Program-made: the position numbers and the translations under genes
The notes under the pieces: model-generated
What the model was told of the DNA's origin: nothing
The model's input: the letters and a program-made list of their open reading frames with translations, nothing else
Databases searched by the model: none
Assembly: GCA_045636025.1 (NCBI GenBank)
Contig: JAZTWP010000091.1
Coordinates: forward strand, 93,101 to 157,100
Reading direction: 5' to 3'
Origin: UBA1081 sp045636025
Lineage (GTDB): Bacteria; Bacillota; Clostridia; Oscillospirales; Acutalibacteraceae
Length of the DNA: 64,000 nucleotides
Shown: positions 9,006-17,882 of the stretch, in pieces
How the letters are laid out: each line of letters starts with the position of its first letter
Numbering within the stretch: position 1 is the first letter of the stretch

Positions 9006-9023
9006 TACATCAATTGTGGTGTA
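8981..9023. promoter_or_regulatory. Palindromic operator between zinc-ribbon gene and XRE regulator
   Basis: TACACCACATCTGATGT at 8981-8997 and ACATCAATTGTGGTGTA at 9007-9023 are inverted repeats matching at 15 of 17 positions with a 9-base spacer. A further GTGTA-ttg-TACAC repeat sits at 9019-9031. The element covers the spacer and -35 side of the minus-strand promoter and lies 38 bases before the XRE start, the arrangement expected for a repressor site serving both genes. Confidence 0.65.
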
Positions 9024-9060
9024 TTGTACACTTTAACTATCAATTGCAGAGGTGATAGTT

Positions 9061-9261
9061 ATGAAGGAATATGTTGAGATTATCAAGGATTTGCGTGAGG
9101 ATAATGATAAAACACAAAAGGAAATTGCTGAATATTTAGGCACAACACAGCAGGTTTATTCCCGTTATGAAAAAGGGGAGAATGAAATACCTGTAAGACA
9201 TATAATTGCACTCTGTAAATATTACGGTGTATCTGCCGATTATATTCTCGGACTGAAATAA
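9061..9261 (+). CDS. XRE-family transcriptional regulator
   Basis: 66 residues, a single HTH_3 domain: helix 1 EIIKDLREDNDK, helix 2 TQKEIAEYLG, recognition helix TTQQVYSRYEKGENE, then VRHIIALCKYYGVSADYILG. AGAGGTG lies 7 bases before the ATG at 9061; the GTG at 9052 is part of that site. It closely follows the SinR/cro-type pattern and should bind a dyad. It is divergent from the zinc-ribbon gene and the shared palindrome makes autoregulation with repression of that partner the simplest model. Confidence 0.88.
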   Translation: MKEYVEIIKDLREDNDKTQKEIAEYLGTTQQVYSRYEKGENEIPVRHIIALCKYYGVSADYILGLK

Positions 9262-9265
9262 AAAC

Positions 9266-9293
9266 AGGGAACAGCAAATCGCTGTTCCCTTAA
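9266..9293. terminator. Bidirectional terminator
   Basis: GGGAACAGC and GCTGTTCCC form a 9-bp stem with loop aaatc, between the convergent XRE and aspartate kinase genes. Confidence 0.75.
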
Positions 9294-9297
9294 TTTA

Positions 9298-10611
9298 TTA
9301 TTTTACAAATTCTCTGTAAATTGCATCAATTGTCTTGTGGTAGTCTTTTTCTTCAACCGCTACAATGATGTTGATTTCACTTGAACCCTGGTCAATCATT
9401 CTGATGTTAACCTTTGCATTTGCAAGAGCTGTGAAGATTCTTGCTGCTGTGCCTTCAGTGTTGACCATACCACGGCCAACGATAGCGATAAGGCAGAGAC
9501 CTTCAACAAGTGTGATTGAATCGGGATTAACCTTCTTAACGATATCAGCAGTGATTGAACCCTTGTGTGAGCCGAGTGCATCAGCAGAAACAAGAACGCT
9601 CATTGTGTCGATACCTGAGGGGAGATGTTCAAATGAAACACCATGATTTTCAAGAACTTCAAGAACTTTTCTGCCGAAGCCGAGTTCTGCGTTCATCATA
9701 TCCTTTTCAACGTGGATTGCTGTGATTCCCTTCTTACCTGCAATACCTGTGATAACAGTAGGAACGTTGTTGCTTGATGCCTTGTGAACGATCATTGTGC
9801 CGGGAGCATCAGGGCAGTTAGTGTTTCTGATGTTGATGGGTATTCTTGCCTTTCTTACGGGGAATATAGCTTCATCGTGAAGAACTGTTGCACCCATATA
9901 TGAGAGTTCACGAAGTTCTCTGTATGTGATTTCGGGAATGGGCTGAGGATTCTCAATGCAACGGGGGTCAGCCATAAGCATACCTGAAACGTCTGTCCAG
10001 TTTTCATAGATATCTGCATTTGCAGCACGTGCTACGATTGAACCTGTAACGTCTGAACCGCCTCTTGAGAAAGTCTTGATCATACCTGCAGGAGTTGCAC
10101 CGTAGAAGCCGGGAATAACTGCATATTCGTGATAATCAAGAAGTTTGCCGAGTTCCTTGTCTGTCTTTTCCATATCAAGGAGACCGTTTTCGTCAAAGAA
10201 GATACCTTCTTCTGCATCAATGAACTGGAAACCGAGGAAGTTTGCAAGAATCTTTGAGTTAAGGAATTCACCGCGGCTTGCAATATAATCCTGACTTGCA
10301 TGGTGCATAATAGCAACCTTGATACCCTGAAGATCTTCTTCAAGTGAGAAATCAATTCCGAGGTCACGGATAATGCCGTTGTATCTTTCTCTGATTTTAT
10401 CAAATGTTTCGTCAATGCTCTTCTTGTCTCTTACAAGACGGAAACACTGAAGAAGCATATCTGTAACTTTTACATCGTGTGTGTCTCTTTTACCGGGGGC
10501 AGAAGCAACAACATATCTTCTGCTGGGGTCACTTTTGATAATTTCGGCAACCTTGCGGAACTGGTTAGCGTCTGCAAGTGATGAACCGCCGAATTTTACT
10601 ACTTTAATCAT
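9298..10611 (-). CDS. lysC: Aspartate kinase
   Basis: First enzyme of the lysine, methionine and threonine pathway: aspartate + ATP to aspartyl phosphate. 437 residues, monofunctional. The kinase domain starts VVKFGGSSLADANQF (KFGGS at about 6-10) and has the conserved FSRGGSDVTGS. Two ACT domains follow from about residue 300 (ITAIHVEKDMMNAELG and LIAIVGRGMVNTEG), so feedback control by lysine and/or threonine is expected. GAGGTG precedes the ATG. The leader between this gene and the next upstream one is under 200 bases and shows no lysine riboswitch. Gene symbol is by family; paralogues with other control are possible. Confidence 0.92.
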   Translation of the reverse strand: MIKVVKFGGSSLADANQFRKVAEIIKSDPSRRYVVASAPGKRDTHDVKVTDMLLQCFRLVRDKKSIDETFDKIRERYNGIIRDLGIDFSLEEDLQGIKVAIMHHASQDYIASRGEFLNSKILANFLGFQFIDAEEGIFFDENGLLDMEKTDKELGKLLDYHEYAVIPGFYGATPAGMIKTFSRGGSDVTGSIVARAANADIYENWTDVSGMLMADPRCIENPQPIPEITYRELRELSYMGATVLHDEAIFPVRKARIPINIRNTNCPDAPGTMIVHKASSNNVPTVITGIAGKKGITAIHVEKDMMNAELGFGRKVLEVLENHGVSFEHLPSGIDTMSVLVSADALGSHKGSITADIVKKVNPDSITLVEGLCLIAIVGRGMVNTEGTAARIFTALANAKVNIRMIDQGSSEINIIVAVEEKDYHKTIDAIYREFVK

Positions 10612-10738
10612 TTCAGCACCTCATAGTTTACTAAATATATACGCATAACATTATATTAAAAATTAATTGTTTTTGCAATAGTGAAAATTAACATTATAAA
10701 GCCGTAAATAATAAGCAATTCAGTAATTTTGCAACAGA

Positions 10739-10772
10739 TTAAAAAACAAGGAACAGTATAAGCTGTTCCTTG
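10739..10772 (-). terminator. Terminator of the SGNH hydrolase gene
   Basis: CAAGGAACAG (10747-10756) pairs with CTGTTCCTTG (10763-10772); read on the minus strand it is followed by TTTTTT. Confidence 0.8.
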
Positions 10773-10808
10773 TTGAAAATTGATTGAAATCTTTATTTTT
10801 GATTATGA

Positions 10809-12128
10809 TCAGTTTACTGCATTAAAAAATGCAACAGCAACCTGATTTTTTGTTACAGTATCAAATGCAATACCGTTGCTGAATAACTGACCGATATCGT
10901 AAATGAATTCTAAGATTTCCATTATGCCTTTGTTTTCAGAAAGCATAAATGCTCCTACCTTGAGCTCAAATTCAGAAATGCCGCTGACGAAACCGATTGC
11001 AGGCACAGAAGAGCCGAGAGCCTTTAATGTTGCAGAATATTCATTTTTTGTGATTTTTGCATCACCGTCAAATGTCTTATTTGCTGATGCTGACATATAA
11101 CCGTTTATATACATATATTCAACTGCTTTGTATTCTGCATCGCTGATTTTAACGTCTGTAAGGTCAAATCTTGCATCGGGAAGTTCTTCAAGAATTCTGT
11201 CTGCAATGAATCTGTGACCTGCAACTGTGGGGTGTGAAACCTCAACAATTGTACCTGTTGTGTCAACATAGATATAGCCGTATTTTTCCTGATTGTCAAT
11301 CATAGGTTTGTTCCCGAAGTCAACAATCATCTGTTCAACTTTTGCAGAAATGGGGTCAGGCTCTGCAACAACATCAGGTTCGCCTTGTTTTGTGCTGAGT
11401 GTTGTGTTGAAAAGACCTACAACAACAAGTGTTACATCGGGATTAAGGTCATAAATGGCATTTACAATGTAATCCCAGTTTTCATTGAGTGTTGCGAAAG
11501 CATATTCAATAGCTTCAGGCATAACTTCAATAAGGTCGGGGAGTGCATTCATATAGTTTGCAAGGTCAACCATACCACCGATGATGTCATCATCTGTAGT
11601 TGCTGTTGCAAGATATTCTTCAAGAGCAACAAGGAATTCCTCGGGAAGACGGTTTGCCATACGGATTTCTGTAAGAACCCAACCGAGATATCCGCCCCAG
11701 TCGTTACCGCCGATACCGATAGTGATAAGGTCTGCATCAGCAATTTCCTGACGGATTGAGGGAATCATAGCTTCAATTTCAGCTTTTGATGTGTTGGGAA
11801 CAGCGCTGAAAAGGTATTTGTCTTCAGGAACATAATTGTCATCAAGAACATAACGGAGTTCAACAGTTCTGAAACCGGGACAAGCCAGGGGGACAAGCTC
11901 TGCACCGAGATCCTGACTGAGATAGTCGGAATATGAATCAGGAGCAAAAGTGAATTCAGTCATTCTGTATTCATAGTCTCTGTAGCCGCTGGCTTCACTG
12001 TCACCTAATAGTACATATTTTTCATAATTGTGATACTGTTTTTCATTCTCAGCAGCAAAACACACAAATGAACCTGAAATCATCAAAAGTGTGAGGATAA
12101 CTGCGAGCGTTCTTTTGAAAATTTTCAT
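10809..12128 (-). CDS. Secreted SGNH/GDSL-type hydrolase with SLH-like tail
   Basis: 439 residues. Signal peptide (MKIFKRTLAVILTLLMISG, cleavage probably after FAA at about 25). Block I is LLGDSEASG with the nucleophilic Ser, block III is GIGGNDWGG with the oxyanion Gly and Asn, and block V is VEVSHPTVAGH, where the usual Asp of DxxH reads Glu. The family hydrolyses esters (lipids, acetylated sugars). From about residue 330, AVEYMYINGYMSAS and FDGDAKITKNEYSATL resemble surface-layer-homology repeats, which would attach it to the wall. The gene stands alone with its own terminator. The substrate is unknown. Confidence 0.85.
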   Translation of the reverse strand: MKIFKRTLAVILTLLMISGSFVCFAAENEKQYHNYEKYVLLGDSEASGYRDYEYRMTEFTFAPDSYSDYLSQDLGAELVPLACPGFRTVELRYVLDDNYVPEDKYLFSAVPNTSKAEIEAMIPSIRQEIADADLITIGIGGNDWGGYLGWVLTEIRMANRLPEEFLVALEEYLATATTDDDIIGGMVDLANYMNALPDLIEVMPEAIEYAFATLNENWDYIVNAIYDLNPDVTLVVVGLFNTTLSTKQGEPDVVAEPDPISAKVEQMIVDFGNKPMIDNQEKYGYIYVDTTGTIVEVSHPTVAGHRFIADRILEELPDARFDLTDVKISDAEYKAVEYMYINGYMSASANKTFDGDAKITKNEYSATLKALGSSVPAIGFVSGISEFELKVGAFMLSENKGIMEILEFIYDIGQLFSNGIAFDTVTKNQVAVAFFNAVN

Positions 12129-12246
12129 ATCAATCTGCCTCCGATAAATATTAATATATTGTAAATATATTGTAACATAATTTTACCAAAAATCAATATA
12201 TTTCTAAAAGAAAAAAGGAACGGTTTTACCCGTTCCTTTGGAAATT

Positions 12247-14430
12247 TTAATAATGTGCTGCGCCGCATTCACATACGGGATTTGTTTTGAAGAGTTTCTG
12301 GAAGAAGTTGAGTATTTTCCAGAAGAAAGAGATAAATGAGTTTGTGCTGTGGCAGTTACATGAGCAGGTGATTGTTGTATCTTCTGCAAGATTTTCATCG
12401 CAGAAATCACAATATTCGTCACCATCGCTGTCTTCGTGTCCGAGAGCGTCTGTGTAATCATCTGTGAATGTGTCACCGCAAGCGCATATATAAGTTGTAT
12501 ATCCTTCTTCTGTGCAAGTGGGCGGTGTTACAACCTCATTATATGAATGACCGAGAGAATCTTCATAGTCAGCAACATAAGTATCACCGCAAGCGCATGT
12601 GTAAGTTGTATATCCTTCTTCTGTGCAAGTGGGAGGAGTCACAACTTCATTATATGAATGGCCTTCTGATTTAATTGATTCTGTGTAAGAATCTGAACAT
12701 ACTGAGCAAGTATAAGTCATTACACCATCTTCAGTACAGGATGGAGGAGTTGTAACTGAGGAAATATGGTTATGACCTGCAAAAGGAAGTAATGCATCTG
12801 AACCTGAAATAATTCTGTTGCATATGTTACATTTGGTGTGAGCTGCATTACCCTGAGCGATGCAGGTTGATTCATTAGCTGCAACTTTTGTTACATCTTT
12901 GTGCTTACATACAACATTGAATGTGTATGATACTGTAAAACCTTCGTAAGCTACTGTTATGGCCTTTGTTCCTTCTTCAGATGTGTCAGTTGCACTCAGT
13001 TCAAAACCTTCAGTAATAACGGCTGTTGAACTGTCGCTGTATTCAAGAAGTAGTGACAGACCGTTTGCAGAATAAACTTCATTGATATCAAATTCTGAAA
13101 CAGTGGGGTAGGTGTTTATTGCAACATTTTTAAGAGTAACTTCTTCATCTTCGTGCACATAATACATTGTCTGCTGATAATCAGCTTTTGTTGTGAGTTC
13201 GAAAGAGGGTTTTGTGTAGAAGTCGCAGATGAGATAGTTGTCTGCATAATCGAAACCGTAAATTCTGTAATATTCAGTCACAGATTCAGGTCTCCAGATT
13301 TCAGTTGCAGTACTGTTTTCAAGGTCAAACTCAAATACAGCCTGACTGCTGTTGTAGTAGAGATATGTACCGTCAGAAGCAAGACGTGCATAGCAACCGG
13401 GATAATATGAAGATGCACTTGTCATCCACATATCTGAAACTGATTTAACCACAGATTTATCGCTGTATTTTTTGATGTTTGAATCTGTTTCATCAATATA
13501 GTAGATTTCATCATCAACAAGCTGGAAAGCTGATGATGAATCCTGCCAGAAATAGTTATCGTATGTTGTTGATGTGGGGGTAGTGTCATAGTCATCAGCT
13601 TCGTGACCTGTTGCGTACAAACCGTCTGATGAGCGAAGGAAGTTAGTATGCTTTACTCTGCCTGTTACATCGTTGACGGGGTCATCCCAGGTGATATCAA
13701 CGTGATATTCTTCACCATTGATGATGACAATATTCCATGCGTGATTGAGTGTTTCTGATTCGCAAATATAACCGTCAATTCCAAGCTGTCTGAGGATATA
13801 AAGATAAGCTTCTGCGTAACCCTGACAAACACCGATACCTGTTACAAGCACACCATACATTGAGTAGCTGTAAAAAGGCACAGCATCATTCAGATAATTC
13901 TCATAGTCATATGCACAGTTAAGAGCAATTCTGTCGTGAACAAGCAAAGCTTTCTCAACATCTGTGAGATTTTCGTTATCCTTGATATCTGCAATCATTT
14001 TTTCAGTAACTGCATCACAGCCTGCCATCATTTCCTGATATTCTTCTGCTGTGCAGCTGTATTCAGGATTGATAGTAAGAATATAACCGAAAATAGTTGT
14101 GTAACCAAAACGTGTAACGTGGAAAAGCTCAGGAGTGTTGTCATAAATAAGACTTGCAATGTAGTCTATATTTGACGGTGAAATATAATATGAGCTAAGG
14201 TCAATTGAAGTTGCACATTTCTTGATTTCAGAAATAAGATATTCTTCAAGAGTGTATGACAATGACGGTGCGTCCGGATCGTCAGGCAATGCCATATGGA
14301 AATCATCCTCAACGTAATGAATTGTTGCGGATGCGGCATAAGCGCTGATGCTTACAAGACCGGGGCACATCATAAAAATTACAAGCAGAACAGAAAGTAA
14401 CGCTTTTAAGGTTTTATGCTGTTTTTTCAT
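12247..14430 (-). CDS. Secreted transglutaminase-like protein with Cys-rich repeats
   Basis: 727 residues. Signal peptide about 1-34 (LLSVLLVIFMMCPGLVSISA). A transglutaminase-like cysteine-protease fold lies at about 170-275 with the triad visible: Cys in GVCQGYAEAYLYIL, His in LNHAWN, Asp in VDITWDDP. A beta-rich region (about 280-440) and an Ig-like segment (about 440-520) follow. Then come CxxC-containing repeats ending GHSYNEVVTPPTCTEEGYTT; two are near-identical with a 37-residue (111-bp) period. The last 30 residues carry more Cys pairs (CSCNCHS, CECG). Likely a wall- or surface-associated protein; whether it hydrolyses or cross-links peptides is not known. Confidence 0.85.
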   Translation of the reverse strand: MKKQHKTLKALLSVLLVIFMMCPGLVSISAYAASATIHYVEDDFHMALPDDPDAPSLSYTLEEYLISEIKKCATSIDLSSYYISPSNIDYIASLIYDNTPELFHVTRFGYTTIFGYILTINPEYSCTAEEYQEMMAGCDAVTEKMIADIKDNENLTDVEKALLVHDRIALNCAYDYENYLNDAVPFYSYSMYGVLVTGIGVCQGYAEAYLYILRQLGIDGYICESETLNHAWNIVIINGEEYHVDITWDDPVNDVTGRVKHTNFLRSSDGLYATGHEADDYDTTPTSTTYDNYFWQDSSSAFQLVDDEIYYIDETDSNIKKYSDKSVVKSVSDMWMTSASSYYPGCYARLASDGTYLYYNSSQAVFEFDLENSTATEIWRPESVTEYYRIYGFDYADNYLICDFYTKPSFELTTKADYQQTMYYVHEDEEVTLKNVAINTYPTVSEFDINEVYSANGLSLLLEYSDSSTAVITEGFELSATDTSEEGTKAITVAYEGFTVSYTFNVVCKHKDVTKVAANESTCIAQGNAAHTKCNICNRIISGSDALLPFAGHNHISSVTTPPSCTEDGVMTYTCSVCSDSYTESIKSEGHSYNEVVTPPTCTEEGYTTYTCACGDTYVADYEDSLGHSYNEVVTPPTCTEEGYTTYICACGDTFTDDYTDALGHEDSDGDEYCDFCDENLAEDTTITCSCNCHSTNSFISFFWKILNFFQKLFKTNPVCECGAAHY
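12475..12665 (-). repeat. 111-bp coding tandem repeat
   Basis: Two successive near-identical units with a 111-base period inside the transglutaminase-like gene encode the 37-residue HSYNEVVTPPTCTEEG repeat; a third, diverged copy lies upstream in the gene near 12700-12760. Confidence 0.8.
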
Positions 14431-14620
14431 GTTGATTTCCTCCGTACTTAAATCATTGTTGATTTGAAATGGAAATATAATACAGTTTTATTATGTAATT
14501 AATACAAAAATTAATAAAATAATAGAAAAATATTATATTTAATGTAAATATAGCACACATCAACAGCAACTTCAAGCATTATTGGAATCTTTTTATATTT
14601 GATTTATATTTCTATTGCAA
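14431..14620. other. AT-rich intergenic region upstream of the transglutaminase-like gene
   Basis: Very AT-rich; it must contain the minus-strand promoter of the transglutaminase-like gene, but no match is convincing enough to name. The rest of the 371-base gap is the hairpin cluster and the tRNA terminator. Confidence 0.5.
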
Positions 14621-14621
14621 C

Positions 14622-14765
14622 ATGATATACGGCATGCCGTATGATATATTTGCATTCAAAATATAATATAATATTCGTCCTGCACACGCGAAGCGCATAT
14701 CATCCACAATGGTTGATATCATATCAAAGATATATCATCCGTTCGTGCCAAGGAACGGATATCAT
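14622..14765. repeat. Cluster of short hairpins bounded by ATATCAT
   Basis: The heptamer ATATCAT or its complement ATGATAT occurs six times (14622, 14641, 14697, 14716, 14732, 14759). Between them are hairpins: perfect 16-bp palindrome ATACGGCATGCCGTAT at 14627-14642; ATATCATCCA-caa-TGGTTGATAT at 14697-14719 (one mismatch); ATATC-aaa-GATAT at 14721-14733; ATCCGTTC-8-GAACGGAT at 14737-14760. The stems differ but the bounding heptamer is constant, so this is a repeat family defined by its borders. It lies downstream of tRNA-Thr. No coding potential seen. Confidence 0.75.
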
Positions 14766-14800
14766 TGAAAAAACCTTGTTCTGATGAACAAGGTTTTTTC
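14766..14800 (-). terminator. Terminator of tRNA-Thr
   Basis: AAAAAACCTTGTT and AACAAGGTTTTTT form a perfect stem with loop ctgatg, immediately 3' of the tRNA. Confidence 0.85.
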
Positions 14801-14801
14801 A

Positions 14802-14877
14802 TGGAGCTGCTAACCGGATTTGAACCGGTGACCTCATCCTTACCAAGGATGCACTCTACCGACTGAGCTATAGCAGC
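14802..14877 (-). tRNA. tRNA-Thr (GGU anticodon)
   Basis: 76 bases including an encoded CCA. Acceptor GCTGCTA pairs with TAGCAGC, D-arm AGCTCAG..GGTAGAG, anticodon stem CATCC/GGATG with loop TTGGTAA giving GGT, T-arm CCGGTTCAAATCCGG. Confidence 0.95.
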
Positions 14878-14901
14878 AATTGTTAAATTTACAACATTGA
14901 T

Positions 14902-14930
14902 ATTATACACACGGCAGTAAGTTTTGTCAA
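14902..14930 (-). promoter_or_regulatory. Promoter of tRNA-Thr
   Basis: On the minus strand TTGACA (14930-14925) and TATAAT (14907-14902) with a 17-base spacer, a perfect consensus 25 bases before the tRNA. Confidence 0.9.
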
Positions 14931-15013
14931 GTGAAAAATAATTTATAATCTATTGCAAATTACAGTCAAAAGTGCTAAACTCTATTTAACTTTAACTCAT
15001 TACGGAGAATGTT

Positions 15014-16372
15014 ATGAAAATTGTAGTTGCAGGTTGCGGTAAAATCGGTACAACAGTCATCGGCAGTCTTGTTGCCGAGGGGCATGATGTTACAGCGATT
15101 GATTCTGACAACAAAATACTTGAAGATCTGACAAATATTTATGATATCATGGTTATCTGCGGTAACTGTGCAGACAGTGATGTTCTTAAAGAAGTGTCAA
15201 TAGCAGAAGCTGAACTTTATGTTGCTCTTACGGGTTCGGATGAACTCAATATGCTCAGCTGTTTTATTGCAAAAAGAATGGGCGCAACCAACACAATTGC
15301 AAGAATCAGAAATCCCGAATATAATGATGACAGCCTTGTTTTCCTGCGCAAGGAGCTTGATCTGTCAATGGCAATAAATCCTGACAGACTCACAGCAATT
15401 GAACTTTATAATATTCTCAAGCTTCCATCTGCTGTCAAGACGGAAAATTTCTCCCGTCGTTATTTCCAGATGATTGAGCTTATTGTCAGAAGTGATTCTG
15501 TTCTCGATAATGTGCGACTCAGTGAATTGCGTGTGAAATACGGAGCAAAAGTTCTTGTATGTGCTGTTCAGCGTGGCGATGATGTTTATATCCCTGACGG
15601 TAGTTTTGTGCTTAAAGCAGGAGATAAAATTGGTCTTTCTGCCGCACACGGTGATATTCACAAGCTTCTTAAATCACTCGGGTTATTGCAGAAGCAAGCA
15701 AAGCACGTTATGATTCTCGGTGGCAGTAAGTCAGCGTTTTATCTTGCACAGATGCTTATTAATTCAGGTGTATCTGTTAAAATTATTGAGAAGAGTAAAG
15801 AGCGTTGCGCTGAACTGAGTGAAAAACTGCCCAAGGCTATGATTATTCAGGGTGACGGTGCTCAGCAGGAGCTTCTTATTGAAGAAGGTCTTCGTTCTGT
15901 TGATGCTTTTGTATCGCTCACCGGTATGGATGAAGAAAATATTCTCATTTCAATTTATGCAGCAGCAAACAACGTTCCCAAGGTTATTTCAAAAGTCAAC
16001 AGGCCTGAGTTGTCAACAATGGCATCACGTCTCGGTCTTGAATGTATTGTTTCTCCGAGAAATCTTACTGCAGATATTTTTGTCAGATATGCAAGAGCGC
16101 TTGAAAATTCAATGGGAAGCAATGTTGAAACTCTTTACAAGATAATGGACGGCAAAGCTGAAGCTCTTGAATTCAGAGCACATCCCGATGCAAAACTTAC
16201 AGATATTCAGCTTAAAGACCTTAAACTCAAAAAGAATATTCTTATTGCAGGTATCTTAAGAGACAGGAAGACAATCATTCCCGGTGGTGATGATGTTATT
16301 TTATCTGATGACAGAGTTATTGTTGTTTCTTGTGAGCATAAACTCAATGACCTTGATGATATTCTTGCATAA
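15014..16372 (+). CDS. trkA: Trk potassium uptake system, NAD-binding regulatory subunit TrkA
   Basis: 452 residues, a cytosolic ring-forming subunit that gates the TrkH channel in response to nucleotides. It has two RCK modules: N-terminal Rossmann motif VVAGCGKIGTTVIGSL with acidic ligand ending VTAIDSD, a TrkA-C domain near 140-215, then a second Rossmann motif ILGGSKSAFYLAQML with VKIIEKS and a second TrkA-C domain to the end. This doubled layout is the classical TrkA form. GGAGAATG precedes the ATG. trkH starts 14 bases after the stop, so both are made together. Confidence 0.95.
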   Translation: MKIVVAGCGKIGTTVIGSLVAEGHDVTAIDSDNKILEDLTNIYDIMVICGNCADSDVLKEVSIAEAELYVALTGSDELNMLSCFIAKRMGATNTIARIRNPEYNDDSLVFLRKELDLSMAINPDRLTAIELYNILKLPSAVKTENFSRRYFQMIELIVRSDSVLDNVRLSELRVKYGAKVLVCAVQRGDDVYIPDGSFVLKAGDKIGLSAAHGDIHKLLKSLGLLQKQAKHVMILGGSKSAFYLAQMLINSGVSVKIIEKSKERCAELSEKLPKAMIIQGDGAQQELLIEEGLRSVDAFVSLTGMDEENILISIYAAANNVPKVISKVNRPELSTMASRLGLECIVSPRNLTADIFVRYARALENSMGSNVETLYKIMDGKAEALEFRAHPDAKLTDIQLKDLKLKKNILIAGILRDRKTIIPGGDDVILSDDRVIVVSCEHKLNDLDDILA

Positions 16373-16386
16373 GGTGATGTAATTTT

Positions 16387-17829
16387 ATGAACCATAGATA
16401 TGTTTTTCATCTGTTCGGCAAAATACTCATTGCGATGACTGCATTGCTGGCATTGCCGATGATTGTTTCTCTGATATATAAAGAATCATGTTATTCATCA
16501 TTTCTTATAACAATGGTAATAAGCCTTGTTGTGGGACTTGCAGTATCGTTTATCTTCAAAACAGAAGATAAAGTCATTTTTGCAAAAGAAGGTTTTCTGA
16601 TAGTTGCCCTTTCGTGGATAGGAATGTCTGCAATCGGTGCATTGCCGTTTGTGATAAGCGGAGAAATTCCTTCTTATGTGGATGCTTTTTTTGAAACCGT
16701 AAGCGGTTTCACAACAACGGGTGCTTCAATTCTTGATGATGTTGAAAGTCTCAGCCACGGTTTGCTTTTCTGGCGAAGCTTTACTCATTGGATAGGTGGT
16801 ATGGGTGTTCTTGTTTTTATGCTTGCAATCATTCCCTCATCAAATGACCGTTCAATTCATATTCTCAGAGCAGAAGCACCGGGACCGATAATCGGTAAAC
16901 TTGTTCCCAAAATGCGTGATACAGCAAAGATTCTTTATCTTATTTATATCGCGCTTACTTTAATAGAAATTGTATTCCTGCTTGCAGGCAGAATGTCATT
17001 GTTTGATAGCGTGGTACACGCATTCGGTACGGCAGGTACCGGTGGTTTCGGTATCAAGTCAGACAGTATCGGCTCATACAGCCCCTATTTGCAGTGGGTA
17101 ATTACAATATTTATGCTTATATTCGGTGTCAATTTTAATCTTTACTATCTTATCCTTACAAAGAAGATTAAAAGTATATTCAAGAGTGAAGAATTGTGGA
17201 CATATATTCTTATCTGTTTTGCTTCAACCGTTATAATTGCAATGAATATCAGAGGGCTTTACGGCAATCTGTCAGAAACAATCAGAGAATCTTCATTCCA
17301 GGTTGCATCTGTTGTGACAACAACAGGCTATTCAACTGCAGATTTCAATGCGTGGCCTGAACTCTCAAAAACTATATTGTTGCTTCTGATGTTCCTCGGT
17401 TCCTGCGCAGGTTCAACCGCAGGCGGATTCAAGATTTCACGTCTTATTCTGCTTGTAAAAACTGTAAAACGAGAAATCAAGGTTCTTGTTCACCCCAGAG
17501 CTGTTGATGTTGTCCGTTTTGAGGGCAAAAAGGTTGAAGAACCCGTACTCAAGAGTTTGTCAGCATACCTTGCGATTTATCTTGTCTGTTTTATGGGTAT
17601 TTTTATTTTGTTGTCATTTGACGGATATGATATCCTTACAAATTTCAGCGCAGCATCAGCGTGTTTCAATAATATAGGTCCCGGACTCGGTGCTGTAGGT
17701 CCTGCAGCAAGTTTTTCAGGTTTTTCTGTTTTCTCAAAGATTATTCTTTCAGTTGCAATGCTTTTTGGCAGACTTGAAATTTATCCTATGCTGTTTGTGC
17801 TTTCACCTTCAGCCTGGTCAAGAAAATAA
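16387..17829 (+). CDS. trkH: Trk potassium uptake system, membrane subunit TrkH
   Basis: 480 residues, the potassium-conducting pore subunit. About ten membrane segments arranged as four M1-P-M2 repeats. Selectivity-filter loops are recognisable: TVSGFTTTGAS, AFGTAGTGGFG, TTTGYSTADF and a final ACFNNIGPGLG. The phosphate/NAD-linked loop TAGGFKISRLI is present before a long cytosolic helix. AAGGTGATG precedes the ATG. Together with the preceding trkA it makes a complete uptake system. Confidence 0.95.
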   Translation: MNHRYVFHLFGKILIAMTALLALPMIVSLIYKESCYSSFLITMVISLVVGLAVSFIFKTEDKVIFAKEGFLIVALSWIGMSAIGALPFVISGEIPSYVDAFFETVSGFTTTGASILDDVESLSHGLLFWRSFTHWIGGMGVLVFMLAIIPSSNDRSIHILRAEAPGPIIGKLVPKMRDTAKILYLIYIALTLIEIVFLLAGRMSLFDSVVHAFGTAGTGGFGIKSDSIGSYSPYLQWVITIFMLIFGVNFNLYYLILTKKIKSIFKSEELWTYILICFASTVIIAMNIRGLYGNLSETIRESSFQVASVVTTTGYSTADFNAWPELSKTILLLLMFLGSCAGSTAGGFKISRLILLVKTVKREIKVLVHPRAVDVVRFEGKKVEEPVLKSLSAYLAIYLVCFMGIFILLSFDGYDILTNFSAASACFNNIGPGLGAVGPAASFSGFSVFSKIILSVAMLFGRLEIYPMLFVLSPSAWSRK

Positions 17830-17834
17830 TATAA

Positions 17835-17867
17835 AAAAATCCCGGCTAATGCATAGCCGGGATTTTT
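17835..17867. terminator. Bidirectional terminator between trkH and the rex unit
   Basis: AAAAATCCCGGCTA and TAGCCGGGATTTTT form a 14-bp stem with a 5-base loop, flanked by A and T runs, so it works for both convergent units. Confidence 0.9.
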
Positions 17868-17882
17868 CTTTGTGATTTTGTA

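Noticed and set aside
10612..10738. Possible lysine riboswitch before lysC
   Set aside because: The space is short and lacks the conserved core of the lysine aptamer.
12475..12760. Possible CRISPR-like repeat array
   Set aside because: The repeats are in frame inside a secreted protein gene, with a 111-base period and no spacers.
14719..14910. Open frame over the tRNA-Thr region
   Set aside because: It overlaps the tRNA and its terminator and has no ribosome site.
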